A stretch of 64,000 nt of DNA from Marinobacter sp. ANT_B65. Lineage in GTDB: Bacteria; Pseudomonadota; Gammaproteobacteria; Pseudomonadales; Oleiphilaceae. A program made the translations under genes and the position numbers. Location: assembly GCF_002407605.1 (NCBI RefSeq), contig NZ_NXGV01000001.1, forward strand, positions 2,112,022-2,176,021. The letters run 5' to 3'. Positions 47,972-57,956 of this stretch are shown here, in pieces; the stretch's first letter is position 1; each line of letters opens with the position of its first letter. The notes under the pieces are model-generated. The model was not told the origin of the DNA. It saw only the letters and a program-made list of their open reading frames with translations, and did not search any database.

Positions 47972-48196
47972 TGAACGACTCCGAACCAGAGCGGATGAAT
48001 CGACTGGCCATAGGTTTGAAACTATTCTTGATTACATATCATACGGGCTGATCACGTCACCTTGTGTCAGAATTTGTCACCTTTTGTGTAAACCGGACCT
48101 GGGTCACAATTCTTTCGACATTTGGCTAAATCCCTGGTGAACTATAGAATCGTGACCCCGAAGTATTTGGCCCCTGACAAAAGCGGATGCATCATC

Positions 48197-49060
48197 ATGA
48201 ACTTCACTGAGCGCCTACGCCAGTCACGAATAGAAAGCGTCGCAGTAAGCCTGCGCGAAGATATAGGTGACGGCGATATCACAGCCCGACTGATCCCACT
48301 GAAAAAGCAGGCCACGGGGCAGGTAATAACACGTGAACAGGCGACCATAGCAGGACGAGAATGGGTGGACGAAGTGTTCCGCCAGGTAGACAGCTCGGTA
48401 TCTCTGGAGTGGCTGGTCAAGGACGGAGACTCAGTTTCCCCGGACCAGGTTTTGTTCCGTCTGAAGGGAACAGCCAGAAGCCTTCTGACCGCCGAAAGAG
48501 CTGCGCTGAACTGGCTGCAGACTCTATCCGGAGTCGCAACAAACTGTGCAGGCTATGCCGCACAGGTAGCTCATACGGGCGTGCGCCTTCTCGATACCCG
48601 AAAAACCCTGCCCGGGTTGCGCCTTGCCCAGAAATACGCGGTGACCTGCGGCGGCTGCCACAATCACAGGATCGGCCTCTGGGACGCGTTCCTAATCAAG
48701 GAAAACCATATCGCTGCCTGCGGCTCTATCGCCAAAGCAGTTGATGAAGCCCGCAGAATTGCCCCGGGCAGACCTGTTGAAGTTGAAACCGAGAATCTGG
48801 AAGAGCTGGAACAGGCGCTCAACGCCGGAGCCGACATCATCATGCTCGATGAGTTCTCCATGGAGAACCTGCATGCTGCAGTCGCAATGAACGGTGGGCG
48901 AGCGAAGCTGGAAGCGTCCGGAGGCATCAACGCAAATACACTGGTAGCCATTGCCGAAACCGGCGTTGACTATATTTCTATCGGAGCCCTGACCAAGGAC
49001 GTCAGGGCCGTAGACCTGTCCATGCGCCTGGACAGCGATCAGCTGCCCGACAGCAACTGA
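48197..49060 (+). CDS. nadC: Nicotinate-nucleotide pyrophosphorylase (quinolinate phosphoribosyltransferase)
   Basis: Makes nicotinate mononucleotide from quinolinate in de novo NAD synthesis. 287 residues, with the signature [40 protein letters not shown], and the phosphate-binding end [33 protein letters not shown] 48197 agrees with the family start; a frame from 48122 adds 25 unsupported residues. The 3' end overlaps the convergent YqcC-like gene by 22 bases. Confidence 0.96.
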   Translation: MNFTERLRQSRIESVAVSLREDIGDGDITARLIPLKKQATGQVITREQATIAGREWVDEVFRQVDSSVSLEWLVKDGDSVSPDQVLFRLKGTARSLLTAERAALNWLQTLSGVATNCAGYAAQVAHTGVRLLDTRKTLPGLRLAQKYAVTCGGCHNHRIGLWDAFLIKENHIAACGSIAKAVDEARRIAPGRPVEVETENLEELEQALNAGADIIMLDEFSMENLHAAVAMNGGRAKLEASGGINANTLVAIAETGVDYISIGALTKDVRAVDLSMRLDSDQLPDSN

Positions 49061-49374
49061 TCAAAGGCCTCCAGTTCCCTGATCAGGCGTTGTCCTGATT
49101 CAGGGCGGCCACGAAAATACTCTTCAGCCATGGGAGCAATGCCCGAAACCGAGGGTAAGGGATGGTCATTTTCAATGATCAGCTTCATACGTTCCAGAAA
49201 CACAAACTGCATCCACTGGGAAAATGCCAGTGTATCGAGACAAAACGGCTCGGTGCTCCTGAAGGCGTCTTCATCAGGGCGCTCGCTCTCCCATAATCCG
49301 AGCCGGCGCAGTTCCATCTCGACACCCAGAAGACAGTCGGCAATTTGTCCAGAAACGTCACCGGAATTGTTCAT
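49039..49374 (-). CDS. yqcC: YqcC-like protein (DUF446)
   Basis: 111-residue cytosolic all-helical protein resembling E. coli Yqc[43 protein letters not shown] corresponds to its core, with [16 protein letters not shown] after. YqcC is often next to truC; here it is between nadC and a ParA-like gene. The function is unknown. It lies 11 bases downstream of the ParA-like gene, so they may be cotranscribed. Confidence 0.85.
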   Translation of the reverse strand: MNNSGDVSGQIADCLLGVEMELRRLGLWESERPDEDAFRSTEPFCLDTLAFSQWMQFVFLERMKLIIENDHPLPSVSGIAPMAEEYFRGRPESGQRLIRELEAFDQLLSGS

Positions 49375-49385
49375 AAAATCCTGCC

Positions 49386-50183
49386 TTAATCTCCCAGCGG
49401 TTCCAGCTCAACAGCCTCACCGTGCAATACACTGAACAGATTTTCAAACTGGCGTGTAAGCGGGTGCTTCGGAGCCATGTATATGAGCGGCTGCCGGCAC
49501 TGATGGGATTCTTTCATTTTTACCGAACTTGACAAGCGCACCGGCAATACCGGCAAACCTTCTTCAATCAACTCCTTTACCAGTTGCCGGGGCAAGCTGG
49601 CCCGGGGCTGAAACTGATTAGCCACAATCCCCTCAACAACAAGCTCTTCGTTATGGTCTTCCTGAAGATCACGGATCTCGTTAAGGATGTTATAAAGCGC
49701 CTGTCGGGAAAAATCATCGCAATCAAACGGAATCAGGCAGCGCTGGGCAGCAATAAGTGCCGATCGGGTATAAAAATTCAGCGCCGGAGCCGTATCAATG
49801 TAGATTGAATCAAAGGACTCTCCCAGTTTTTTCAGCGCTTCCCTGAGTTTGTATATTTTATGCTTTGCCTCCAGCTTGCGCTCAAGAAAATCCAGCTCCG
49901 GGCTGGAGGGCATAACAAAGAGATTTTCGAACGGCGTAGCATGAACAAACTCTTCCGGACGCCGGTTGAATACCTTGAACGCCACCGTCTGCTCCAGCAT
50001 GTCTGCAACAGTATCCTTGAGTTCACTGGCCGGTTTACCCAGGAGATAATGCGTCGAGTTACCCTGGGGGTCCAGATCAACCACGAGCGTACGGTTTCCG
50101 CGTGCTGCACTGATCGCAGCCAGATTACAGGTAATACTGGACTTACCTACTCCGCCTTTCTGATTGAATACCACCCGTCTCAT
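49386..50183 (-). CDS. ParA-like ATPase
   Basis: 265-residue ParA/MinD-type ATPase with the deviant Walker A KGGVGKSS (residues 9-16), the DLDPQGNS motif, and SIYIDTAPALNFYTRSAL with the Walker B aspartate. It has no N-terminal DNA-binding domain, as in small ParA types. No parB or parS is adjacent, so chromosome partition is not implied; a role in positioning a cellular complex is possible but unproven. The ATG fits the nucleotide-binding start. Confidence 0.88.
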   Translation of the reverse strand: MRRVVFNQKGGVGKSSITCNLAAISAARGNRTLVVDLDPQGNSTHYLLGKPASELKDTVADMLEQTVAFKVFNRRPEEFVHATPFENLFVMPSSPELDFLERKLEAKHKIYKLREALKKLGESFDSIYIDTAPALNFYTRSALIAAQRCLIPFDCDDFSRQALYNILNEIRDLQEDHNEELVVEGIVANQFQPRASLPRQLVKELIEEGLPVLPVRLSSSVKMKESHQCRQPLIYMAPKHPLTRQFENLFSVLHGEAVELEPLGD

Positions 50184-50266
50184 GTCATCTCTCCATCAGG
50201 CATTTTGCCGGTGCCATGTCGTTTGAATGCCGCATCTGTGCTCTGGTGTGCCTGGCATCTTTGTTC

Positions 50267-50965
50267 CTACCACTGCATCACCGTTTTCACAAACGGGATG
50301 GTAAGCCTGCGCTGAGCCTGCAACGAGTTTTCATCAAGGGTATCCAGAATACCTAATAGATCGCCGAGACGCCGCGGTGCCCGGCGCATGATGAAGCCAG
50401 CAACATCGTCCGTCATTGTCAGCCCTCGCTGCTCGGCACGGGCCATCAGAATTTTCAGACGGTCATCGTCACGGTATATTCCAAGCTGGACGATAAGCCC
50501 ATGATGCAGCCGCGAGACCAGATCCGGCAAGAGAAAAGGCAGGGAACCAGGAACTTCCGAGAGACTTACAACCAGCATACGCCCCTGATCGTGCAGCCGG
50601 TTATAGAGGTGAAAAACGGCCTCTTCCCAGTCTGCCTTTCCCGCGACCCTGTCGAGATCATCCAGGGCGACAACGTCCATGGTATCGAGCCCCGCAAGCG
50701 ATTCCGGCCCGAAAGGCTCCAGCTCAGCAATGCTGATACAAACTGCAGATCTCCCTTCAGCTTCCGCACGATGGCAGGCCGCCTGCAACAGGTGACTTTT
50801 GCCGGTATCTGAATCACCACAGACCACAACAACTGGCAGGCCTGCCGGCTCGCTGAACACCGACAACAACCTCAGCGCTGCTTCCCTGTTGCGATCACCA
50901 TGAAAATTATCAAAGCGGGCATCATCCCGAAGCCTTACACCAAGAACCAGTTGAGAAGAGCTCAC
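50267..50965 (-). CDS. hda: DnaA regulatory inactivator Hda
   Basis: AAA+ protein that stimulates ATP hydrolysis by DnaA after clamp loading and so limits re-initiation. It has Walker A GDSDTGKSHLL, Walker B ALDDLD and sensor/arginine-finger regions (RAPRRLGDLLGILD). GTG 50965 is chosen because it gives SSSQLVLGVRLRDDARF, matching the N-terminus of Pseudomonas Hda from memory, has GGAAGG upstream, and overlaps an upstream stop codon (GTGA). The alternative ATG 50983 adds six residues. A short membrane-peptide frame or gene remnant lies just upstream. Confidence 0.92.
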   Translation of the reverse strand: MSSSQLVLGVRLRDDARFDNFHGDRNREAALRLLSVFSEPAGLPVVVVCGDSDTGKSHLLQAACHRAEAEGRSAVCISIAELEPFGPESLAGLDTMDVVALDDLDRVAGKADWEEAVFHLYNRLHDQGRMLVVSLSEVPGSLPFLLPDLVSRLHHGLIVQLGIYRDDDRLKILMARAEQRGLTMTDDVAGFIMRRAPRRLGDLLGILDTLDENSLQAQRRLTIPFVKTVMQW

Positions 50966-51125
50966 GTCTGCCAGACCTTCCATGCCCGCATACCCCAGAC
51001 CAGAACGATAATAACGCCCGGAATCACAGTAATCTGAACCAGTGTATTCAACTTGCCGGGCATACCGGGTTCCACATCAAAACGACCAATACAGCATAAG
51101 TAGCGGAATCACGCGCCAGGCACAT
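50962..51125 (-). pseudogene. Probable remnant of a CDP-alcohol phosphatidyltransferase
   Basis: A 33-codon frame (51063-50962) reads MPGKLNTLVQITVIPGVIIV and ends in GMRAWKVWQT; upstream in the same frame is IGRFDVEP. This resembles the C-terminal part of PgsA-like CDP-alcohol phosphatidyltransferases (xGRxxxxPxxxSKxNTxxQ). A second frame just before it (from 51125) reads MCLARDSATYAVLVV, which resembles the preceding RD-containing segment of the same family, so a frameshift and loss of the N-terminal part are likely. The last frame overlaps the hda GTG by four bases. A functional small membrane protein is the alternative. Confidence 0.4.
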
Positions 51126-51154
51126 ACCTTCAACGCCCCGCCTCCGGCGACTGC

Positions 51155-52426
51155 TTACTGTGCGCCATCACTTCCGATAACCGGCGCGGGTTGCCACCGG
51201 TAATAGAGAACCTGATAAAGCGATTCGAATGCCTGTTCGGCATCTTCTTCATCCACAGGCGATGGCTGATAGGTAAACACGGATTGCTCAGACGAGGTCG
51301 CACCAGCATCTTCTTGCGAAACCGTCTCTGGCCGGGGCTCTGCAGCTTTCATTTCCCTGACCTCACCTTCAACCGGCACAAATCGTGAATCCAGCGCAAC
51401 ATATTCCCGAAGCTGATCAAGCTCTCCAGAGAAAGCCACTCTCAGCGTCAACTGCTCACCCTTCACCCGGGACGCTCCGACTTTTACGATCGGAGTCAGG
51501 CCTTCAAGAGCCTGGCTGGCTTTTCCATAGTCTGAAACAGACGTTACACCACGTAATACGATATCGACCTGAGGCAAGTCTCCAACCTCTCCCGCTGCAA
51601 CTGCGTAGCGGTTGGCATAGAGTTCCGCCCAACGATCCACAAGCACCTCTGCCAGGGCTTCACGTGTATCCGCACTGACTGATTCTTCACTGCTGTTCAG
51701 CTTTGCGCCTTCAAAGACCCAACCTGCACGCCACTGACCACCTGAGCGGCTGACGCGTACCAGAGCAAGAACATCGTGCTCCACACCCTCAGAAGACTTG
51801 AGTACGCGCCCGGTGAACTGCCCCCATATGTCCGACAACAACTCCCGGTTTCCACCAAACTCCTTTGGCGGCAGAGCTACCGGCAGCCCTCTCTCACGGG
51901 CAGCACGAGCAAATGCTGACGACCAGACACCGGTATCGCCACCATTATCCAGACCTTCGCCATCACCTGTAACCAGTTTGCGAACTCCGCGATCTTCCAC
52001 TGCCACCCAGGCCAGCGTCAGAGGGCGGTTAGCGCCCCAGACCGGCGCATCCAAAGATGCCAGAGCCCGGTTCACGCCCACAGCGCCAAAGGACATCCTT
52101 AAACGACTAGATCCAGTATTGCTCCGAAGCAACTGATAGGACAGCAACAAGGATTCCGCATCTGCCAGCAAGTCCTGCACCCCCTCCAGTGCAAGCACCT
52201 CCCGGGTACCTGAAATTCGCACAAAGACCCGGGAGAGACCATCCGCATACCCCTGAGCGAGGGCATTCCGCCCGGAACCTGATACCGGAACATCGACAGA
52301 ATAAAGCCCGGACACCGTTACCGCAGCCGCAGGGGCTGGCACGATGGCCAACATAAACGCACAAAAAGCGGCAAGACATAAGACTGGTAACCGCTTAAAA
52401 ACCGGGATCTGGTCTGATACTGGCAT
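51155..52426 (-). CDS. DUF2066 exported protein
   Basis: 423-residue protein with a signal peptide (LPVLCLAAFCAFMLAIVPAPAAA) and a periplasmic body of the DUF2066 family (YSVDVPVSGSGRNALAQGYADGLSRVFVRISG). The function is unknown; it is often next to purM and hda in gammaproteobacteria, as here. The C-terminal third is acidic and low-complexity (EDAGATSSEQSVF). ATG 52426 with AGGGTG upstream places the signal peptide correctly; the frame is open 23 codons further. Confidence 0.85.
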   Translation of the reverse strand: MPVSDQIPVFKRLPVLCLAAFCAFMLAIVPAPAAAVTVSGLYSVDVPVSGSGRNALAQGYADGLSRVFVRISGTREVLALEGVQDLLADAESLLLSYQLLRSNTGSSRLRMSFGAVGVNRALASLDAPVWGANRPLTLAWVAVEDRGVRKLVTGDGEGLDNGGDTGVWSSAFARAARERGLPVALPPKEFGGNRELLSDIWGQFTGRVLKSSEGVEHDVLALVRVSRSGGQWRAGWVFEGAKLNSSEESVSADTREALAEVLVDRWAELYANRYAVAAGEVGDLPQVDIVLRGVTSVSDYGKASQALEGLTPIVKVGASRVKGEQLTLRVAFSGELDQLREYVALDSRFVPVEGEVREMKAAEPRPETVSQEDAGATSSEQSVFTYQPSPVDEEDAEQAFESLYQVLYYRWQPAPVIGSDGAQ

Positions 52427-52572
52427 GAAACACCCTGCAGTTCGTATTAATGGCGAACAGGATACACCATGCCCCCGAGCCTGAGTAGCCGACACAGGTT
52501 TCAGAAATGCAATCTTGCCGACCTGTTAGGTGCCCCGCCACAGGAATCAAAGCCTGCTCACGGTAATTGCAC

Positions 52573-52601
52573 TTGGAGCGCTACACTGCACCTGCTAAAA
52601 T
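52573..52601 (+). promoter_or_regulatory. Likely sigma-70 promoter of purMN
   Basis: TTGGAG-N17-TAAAAT, 37 bases before the purM ATG. Near-consensus spacing and -10. No clear PurR-type palindrome is seen. Confidence 0.5.
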
Positions 52602-52638
52602 CCGCCGCCTGACCCACTGGCCAACGGTTAAGAACACC

Positions 52639-53703
52639 ATGAGCGAACAGAAGCCTTCCCTGACATACCGCGACGCAGGCGTTGACATTGACGCAGGCAA
52701 TGAACTTGTCAGCCGCATCAAGGAAACCGCCGCACGCACCCGGCGCCCCGAGGTTCTTGGAGGCCTTGGCGGGTTTGGCGCCATGGTAGCGATTCCAGCC
52801 GGGTACAAGGAGCCAGTGCTGGTATCCGGCACCGATGGAGTGGGAACCAAACTGAGGCTGGCCATGCAACTTGGCAAGCATGACAGTATTGGTATCGATC
52901 TTGTGGCTATGTGCGTTAACGATCTTATCGTGGGCGGCGCAGAGCCTTTGTTCTTCCTCGACTACTACGCCACCGGCAAGCTTAATGTCGATATAGCCGC
53001 AAACGTGGTTGCAGGCATTGGACAGGGTTGCGAGCTGTCTGGCTGCGCATTGGTTGGCGGTGAAACCGCAGAGATGCCTGGCATGTATGAGGGCGACGAT
53101 TACGATCTCGCCGGTTTTTGCGTAGGCGTTGCAGAGCGCAGCGAAATCATTGACGGCAGTAAAGTGCAGGCAGGCGATGTGCTACTGGCGCTTGAATCCT
53201 CAGGACCTCACTCCAACGGTTATTCACTGATCCGGAAAATACTTGAAGTCAGTGAAGCCGACCTCAGTCAATCTGTCGGCGATACCTCTCTGGCAGATGC
53301 CCTGATGGCACCAACCAGGATTTATGTCAAAAATCTGCTGCAACTGATTCGCAAAGTGGATGTGCGCGCCCTGTCTCACATTACCGGCGGCGGCTTGCCG
53401 GAAAACATTCCAAGGGTTCTCCCAAAGGGCACCATTGCAGCCATCGACACCACAAGCTGGGAATTACCTCCGGTGTTCCAGTGGCTCAAGGACGCTGGCG
53501 GCGTGGCAAGCAACGAAATGTATCGTACCTTTAACTGCGGCATTGGCATGATTGTCTGTGTTCCGGCAAGTCAGAAAGACCTGGCACTGGAGGCTCTGAA
53601 AACACTGGGTGAGAAAGCCTGGCAGGTGGGGCTGATAGAGCGTACTGAAGACGCGGAAACAGATGCTGAAGTGCGTTATGCACCGGGGCTGCTTTCAGAA
53701 TGA
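52639..53703 (+). CDS. purM: Phosphoribosylformylglycinamidine cyclo-ligase
   Basis: Forms aminoimidazole ribotide from FGAM with ATP in purine synthesis. 354 residues with [59 protein letters not shown] and [12 protein letters not shown], all family hallmarks. ATG 52639 matches the known N-terminus; the frame is open upstream to a TTG at 52567, which would include the promoter. It overlaps purN by four bases (ATGA). Confidence 0.97.
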   Translation: MSEQKPSLTYRDAGVDIDAGNELVSRIKETAARTRRPEVLGGLGGFGAMVAIPAGYKEPVLVSGTDGVGTKLRLAMQLGKHDSIGIDLVAMCVNDLIVGGAEPLFFLDYYATGKLNVDIAANVVAGIGQGCELSGCALVGGETAEMPGMYEGDDYDLAGFCVGVAERSEIIDGSKVQAGDVLLALESSGPHSNGYSLIRKILEVSEADLSQSVGDTSLADALMAPTRIYVKNLLQLIRKVDVRALSHITGGGLPENIPRVLPKGTIAAIDTTSWELPPVFQWLKDAGGVASNEMYRTFNCGIGMIVCVPASQKDLALEALKTLGEKAWQVGLIERTEDAETDAEVRYAPGLLSE

Positions 53704-54362
53704 AGGCCGACCAACCAACTCTCCCCAAAATTCTGGTTCTGGCTTCCGGAAGCGGAACCAATCTGCAGGCGTTGATTGAATCCAGCCGGGAACGTGACTT
53801 TCCTGGCCAGATTGTTGCCGTGGGATGCAACCGGCCCAAAGCTTTTGCACTCGAACGGGCTGCCCAGGCAAATGTTGAAACTTTTATGGTCAATCATGAG
53901 GATTTCAGCTCCCGGGAAGAGTTCGACGCAGCGCTCATGGCTCATATCCTTCGCCACAATCCGGATCTTATCGTGCTCGCCGGGTTCATGCGGATTCTCA
54001 CAACCGATTTTGTTCGGGCATTTCGCGGCAGGCTGATAAACATACATCCCTCTCTGCTGCCCCGGCATACGGGCCTGAACACCCATCAGAGAGCGCTTGA
54101 TGCCGGCGACAGGATCCACGGGGTTTCCGTTCACTTCGTAACCGAAGAGCTTGATGGCGGCCCCGTGATCGCTCAGGCAGAGGTGGCAGTAGTCCCGGAA
54201 GACACGGCTGAGACTCTCGCGGAAAAGGTTCAGGCAAAAGAGCACCTGTTATACCCGATTGTCGTGCGCTGGTTCTGTGAAGGCCGGATTCAGCTGGGCG
54301 GCGAGCACATAATGTTCGACGGTCAGGCCCTGAACACCCCAATGCGCCTCCCGGACAATTGA
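53700..54362 (+). CDS. purN: Phosphoribosylglycinamide formyltransferase
   Basis: Formyl-THF-dependent GAR transformylase. 220 residues, with [17 protein letters not shown] for the phosphate site, [13 protein letters not shown], and the catalytic [18 protein letters not shown] plus [19 protein letters not shown] with the conserved Asn, His and Asp. The ATG overlaps the purM stop codon. Purine pathway partner of purM, and the usual pair. Confidence 0.96.
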   Translation: MKADQPTLPKILVLASGSGTNLQALIESSRERDFPGQIVAVGCNRPKAFALERAAQANVETFMVNHEDFSSREEFDAALMAHILRHNPDLIVLAGFMRILTTDFVRAFRGRLINIHPSLLPRHTGLNTHQRALDAGDRIHGVSVHFVTEELDGGPVIAQAEVAVVPEDTAETLAEKVQAKEHLLYPIVVRWFCEGRIQLGGEHIMFDGQALNTPMRLPDN

Positions 54363-54444
54363 GCCGCCTTACCAGACTGTCACCCCGTAATTCCTGCTGA
54401 CCCGCTAGACTTTCAGCATTCATGCAGGATTAGAGGTCAACCAG

Positions 54445-55197
54445 ATGCACTCAGCACGATGGACAAAATCAGTCCTCGAAAGAAGCCGGATTACAACGAT
54501 GCCACTTCTGGCAACGGTTGCAATGCTTCTGGGCACGCCCACCAAAGCCGAAACCGGCCCCGCCCTGTTCCCTTTTGAAGTGAGCTATGACGCGGTTCTG
54601 GACAAGGGGCTGTCACTTAACGGCAGCGCCAAACGCATCCTGACGGCTCAGGGCAGTGATGTCTGGCTATATCGCACTGACGTAGATTCCTTCATTGCTG
54701 ATATCGATGAGTCGCTGATTTTCAAATGGGAAGATGGACAGGTCATTCCACTCAGATACCGCTATCGCCTGTCGGGTTTTCTTATCAAGGACAGAAACCA
54801 GTCAATTGATTTCGACTGGAAGACAGGCGTCGCCACCGGTGAGTACCGTGAAAAACCTTTTCGGGTAGAACTGAAAGAAGGCACTCTCGACCCCCTTGGC
54901 TTCCAGGTCCAGCTACATCAGGACATCCGGAGCGGCATGAGGGAAATGGAATATCAGGTTCTGGATCGCGGCAATATTGATAGCGAGCGTTTTGCTGTCG
55001 TAAGTGACAACACCAGGGGCGCGGACAGCACTCAGTCTTCTTATCTCAAAGCCGAAAAGGTTCGTGAAAATTCCCAGCGGGAAACCTTGATGTGGTTTGA
55101 TCCGGACAACAAATACGTACTGGTGCGCCTGCTTCAGGTTGAACCCGATGGCAGTCGCTATCAACTCGAACTCAAGGACGTTGACCTGGGAGGTTAA
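54445..55197 (+). CDS. DUF3108 exported protein
   Basis: 250-residue exported protein of the DUF3108 family (LPS-assembly-like periplasmic beta fold), with a hydrophobic signal (TTMPLLATVAMLLGTPTKAE) that may begin at the internal ATG 54499. Body motifs are PFEVSYDAVLDKGLSLNGSAKRIL and WEDGQVIPLRYRYRLSGFLIKDR. Often found next to purN; its function is not known. It overlaps the convergent avtA gene by four bases. Confidence 0.85.
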   Translation: MHSARWTKSVLERSRITTMPLLATVAMLLGTPTKAETGPALFPFEVSYDAVLDKGLSLNGSAKRILTAQGSDVWLYRTDVDSFIADIDESLIFKWEDGQVIPLRYRYRLSGFLIKDRNQSIDFDWKTGVATGEYREKPFRVELKEGTLDPLGFQVQLHQDIRSGMREMEYQVLDRGNIDSERFAVVSDNTRGADSTQSSYLKAEKVRENSQRETLMWFDPDNKYVLVRLLQVEPDGSRYQLELKDVDLGG

Positions 55198-56471
55198 ACC
55201 TCCCGGCCAGCCTCCGCCCAGACAGCCTTGACTTCATCCGCAATAATCCGCAGCCCCTGCGCCACACGCTCGTCGTCCTGCGAATAGGTTACGCGCAGGC
55301 ATTCATGGCGATGCTGCCAGCCATCCTCCGGCAGCCCCGGAAAAAAGTAATGGCCAGATACCACAAGCACGCCACGGGCTTTTAAGCGCTGGTAGAGCTC
55401 CAGACTGGTAATGGGCAAGTCCGGGAACCACAGCCACAGGAACATCGCCCCCTCAGGCTTGTGAACATACCAACGACAACTGTCCTCGCCCATGGCCTCA
55501 CGAAATGCTGCCACAGCCAACTCCATTTTCCGCTTGTAAAACGGGCAGACCACATCCCGGCTCAGAGACAGAATCTCGCCGGACCGAACCAGCGGCTCGG
55601 CGAGCATGGCGCCGAAACTGCCTGTCGCGAGATTCATGATGGCATTAATTCCAGACAAGGCTTTGATCACCGGCTCGGCGGCAATCACAATTCCCGTTCG
55701 CGCCGCTGGCAAGCCAAGCTTGGACAGGCTCAGACACAGGATAATCTGTTCATTCCAGGTGGGCCGGGCCTCTACAAACAGCAGGCTTGGGAAAGGCGTA
55801 CCGTAGGCTCCGTCGACGATCAGTGGTACATCATGCTGGCGCGCCATTTCCTCCAGCCGCGCCAGCTCTTCATCAGTTATCACGTTACCTGTAGGATTCG
55901 TTGGCCGGGATACACAAATGGCTCCGGTATCCCCTGTCACTTCTACCGCATCAAAATCGACACGGTACTTGAATTCGTGGGCATCGGTGAACGAAATGTC
56001 CGGCTGCACGGCATGAAACAGACCGGGCTCTATTCCGGCATCCGCATAACCAATGTATTCGGGAGCCAATGGCAGCAATATATGCTTGCGCCGCCCCTCT
56101 CCATAGTCGCCACCAAACATGTTAAACAACATGAAAAAAGCAGCCTGACTGCCGTTGGTAAGCGCTATATTGCCAGGTTTAAGCCCCCAGTCGTATTCAC
56201 GGTTGAGCAGTTCTGCCAGCGAAGCAATAAACTGCTTTTCCCCCTGGGGCGGATCATAAACCCCAACCAGTCGTCGCACATCACTTTCGCTGCGACTCAT
56301 GTCAGCGAGAATTTCCTGCACCCGAGCCTGAATCTCCGGAATGTGCCCAGGGTTTCCCCCACCCATCATAATCATATCGTCGCCGGAGGCCATCGCATTA
56401 CCAAGGTCATCCATCAACGAAGTTATGCCGGCGTCAGCGGTAAATTTACGGCCAAAAGCGGAGAGTTTCAT
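55194..56471 (-). CDS. avtA: Valine-pyruvate aminotransferase (AvtA-type)
   Basis: 425-residue fold-type I PLP aminotransferase. It starts MKLSAFGRKFTADAGITSLMDDLG, as AvtA does, with GGGNPGHIP, the PLP-Asn region RPTNPTGNVITDEEL, and the lysine in SLSKLGLPAARTGIVIA. It interconverts valine and alanine keto acids. Its closest relatives are AvtA, but other class I/II aminotransferases cannot be excluded by sequence alone. It is 79 bases downstream of the yjaG-like gene on the same strand. Confidence 0.88.
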   Translation of the reverse strand: MKLSAFGRKFTADAGITSLMDDLGNAMASGDDMIMMGGGNPGHIPEIQARVQEILADMSRSESDVRRLVGVYDPPQGEKQFIASLAELLNREYDWGLKPGNIALTNGSQAAFFMLFNMFGGDYGEGRRKHILLPLAPEYIGYADAGIEPGLFHAVQPDISFTDAHEFKYRVDFDAVEVTGDTGAICVSRPTNPTGNVITDEELARLEEMARQHDVPLIVDGAYGTPFPSLLFVEARPTWNEQIILCLSLSKLGLPAARTGIVIAAEPVIKALSGINAIMNLATGSFGAMLAEPLVRSGEILSLSRDVVCPFYKRKMELAVAAFREAMGEDSCRWYVHKPEGAMFLWLWFPDLPITSLELYQRLKARGVLVVSGHYFFPGLPEDGWQHRHECLRVTYSQDDERVAQGLRIIADEVKAVWAEAGREV

Positions 56472-56550
56472 GGGGCTAGATCCCTCTGATCGGTAACGTA
56501 CAGTGAACAGGTACTAAAGGCATCGGGCGCATGCTGTGCCAGCGAGGGGG

Positions 56551-57150
56551 TCAGCTCCCCAGCGAGATACCAAGATTGCTGACACCCTCATTTGCGGCAT
56601 CTTTGCGGATTCCGGCAATAAACGCCTCCAGAGGAGTGCGCTGGCGTTTAAGAGCCAGAACGAGATCTCGCTGGAAAGTTTTATCCTCTTTCATCAGCGG
56701 ATGAGAGTCCAGTATACGAACAAGCTCATCCTCTTCCAGCCCTTCACCTTCCGACAGTTCGATAAAACTCATAACTGTAGCGGTTGCGAGCCGCGAGGCA
56801 TCAGTAGCCCGGTGTTTGGATGGATTCAGGCGGTTGAGCAACGCCTGTTCCAGTAGCTGGCAGAAATCGAAAGCCGGATAAACGCCATAGGCATCATAGG
56901 CTTCTACGTCCGGAGACAGAGCTTCCAGTTTTACCAATAATTGCGGGATTGCCGTTTCTGCCACATCTTCCTGAAGCGCGCCCCAGGCGAGGTCCAGGAT
57001 CTGGTGCATTTTTCCGCCGGTTTTCAGGCCGACCGCTTCGGCAAACAGGGCGTAGTTGGGGAATGAACGTTCGGCAAGGGCCAGCAGGAAGGCACATTCG
57101 CGCCATCCCTGCAGTTGGGAAACAGCTTTTAAAAACTGGTTGGCGTTCAT
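56551..57150 (-). CDS. yjaG: YjaG-like protein (DUF416)
   Basis: 199-residue cytosolic helical protein of the DUF416/YjaG family; function unknown. Conserved blocks: [46 protein letters not shown] and the C-terminus [20 protein letters not shown] 57150 overlaps the dcd stop codon by four bases (ATGA), which fixes the start and implies cotranscription with dcd. Confidence 0.9.
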   Translation of the reverse strand: MNANQFLKAVSQLQGWRECAFLLALAERSFPNYALFAEAVGLKTGGKMHQILDLAWGALQEDVAETAIPQLLVKLEALSPDVEAYDAYGVYPAFDFCQLLEQALLNRLNPSKHRATDASRLATATVMSFIELSEGEGLEEDELVRILDSHPLMKEDKTFQRDLVLALKRQRTPLEAFIAGIRKDAANEGVSNLGISLGS

Positions 57151-57713
57151 GTTCTTGGAAGGGTCACTCCGGTTTGACCGAGGTATTTTCCGCCCCGGTC
57201 CTTGTAGCTGGTTTCGCAAATTTCATCAGATTCAAAGAAGAGCATCTGGGCAACGCCTTCGTTGGCGTATATTTTTGCGGGAAGATTGGTGGTATTGGAA
57301 AATTCCAGGGTGACCTGCCCTTCCCACTCCGGCTCCAGCGGGGTCACGTTTACGATAATCCCACAGCGTGCGTAGGTGGATTTACCCAGGCAGATGGTGA
57401 GTACACTGCGGGGTATACGAAAGTACTCAACTGTACGGGCAAGAGCAAAGGAGTTCGGCGGGATGATGCAAACGTCGCCGGTGTAGTTCACGAAACTGTT
57501 TTCGTCGAAATTTTTGGGATCGACTGTGGCCGAGTGTACGTTCGTGAAGATTTTGAATTCATTGCTGCAACGTACGTCGTAGCCGTAGCTGGAGGTGCCG
57601 TAGGAGATGACCCGGCCTTTTTCGGTTTCCCGAACCTGACCGCTCTCGAAGGGTTCGATCATGCCGTGTTGTTCAGACATCCGGCGAATCCACTTATCGG
57701 CTTTGATGCTCAT
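57147..57713 (-). CDS. dcd: dCTP deaminase
   Basis: Converts dCTP to dUTP, the main route to dTTP in gammaproteobacteria. 188 residues with [47 protein letters not shown] and the trimer-interface end [19 protein letters not shown]. The active-site glutamate lies in [12 protein letters not shown]. Its upstream gap (57714-57956) holds structured repeat copy 3. Confidence 0.96.
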   Translation of the reverse strand: MSIKADKWIRRMSEQHGMIEPFESGQVRETEKGRVISYGTSSYGYDVRCSNEFKIFTNVHSATVDPKNFDENSFVNYTGDVCIIPPNSFALARTVEYFRIPRSVLTICLGKSTYARCGIIVNVTPLEPEWEGQVTLEFSNTTNLPAKIYANEGVAQMLFFESDEICETSYKDRGGKYLGQTGVTLPRT

Positions 57714-57807
57714 GGGTTAAGTCTCGTGTTCACTGGGAAAATTGGGGCGTAGTTTACCTGTTCAACGGGGTTCTGTCGAAGCTCTTGATTGCTGGCGTTT
57801 GGCGGCT

Positions 57808-57914
57808 GCAGTCACAGGAAAGGCAGTTCAAAAACCGCTTCAAGCACATCCCTGTGGGCTTGCCTCCGGCCATCCCTGGCCTCCGACATTTTGAACTGCC
57901 TTTCCTGCGCCTGC
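57808..57914 (-). repeat. Structured intergenic repeat, copy 3 (opposite orientation)
   Basis: Arms 57815-57833 and 57889-57907 (CAGGAAAGGCAGTTCAAAA and its complement) are perfect over 19 bases, and the stem extends outward with a few mismatches. Read on the minus strand, the core TGTCGGAGGCCAGGGATGG, then CCACAGGGATGTGC and GAAGCGGT, lines up with copy 1 base for base over most positions. It lies between mrp and dcd. Confidence 0.82.
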
Positions 57915-57956
57915 GATCAGGCTATTGAGTTGGCCGCCGCGCAAACCGCGTCCGGG

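Noticed and set aside
55461..56489. Plus-strand frame of 342 codons opposite avtA
   Set aside because: Antisense to a complete PLP aminotransferase and matches no family.
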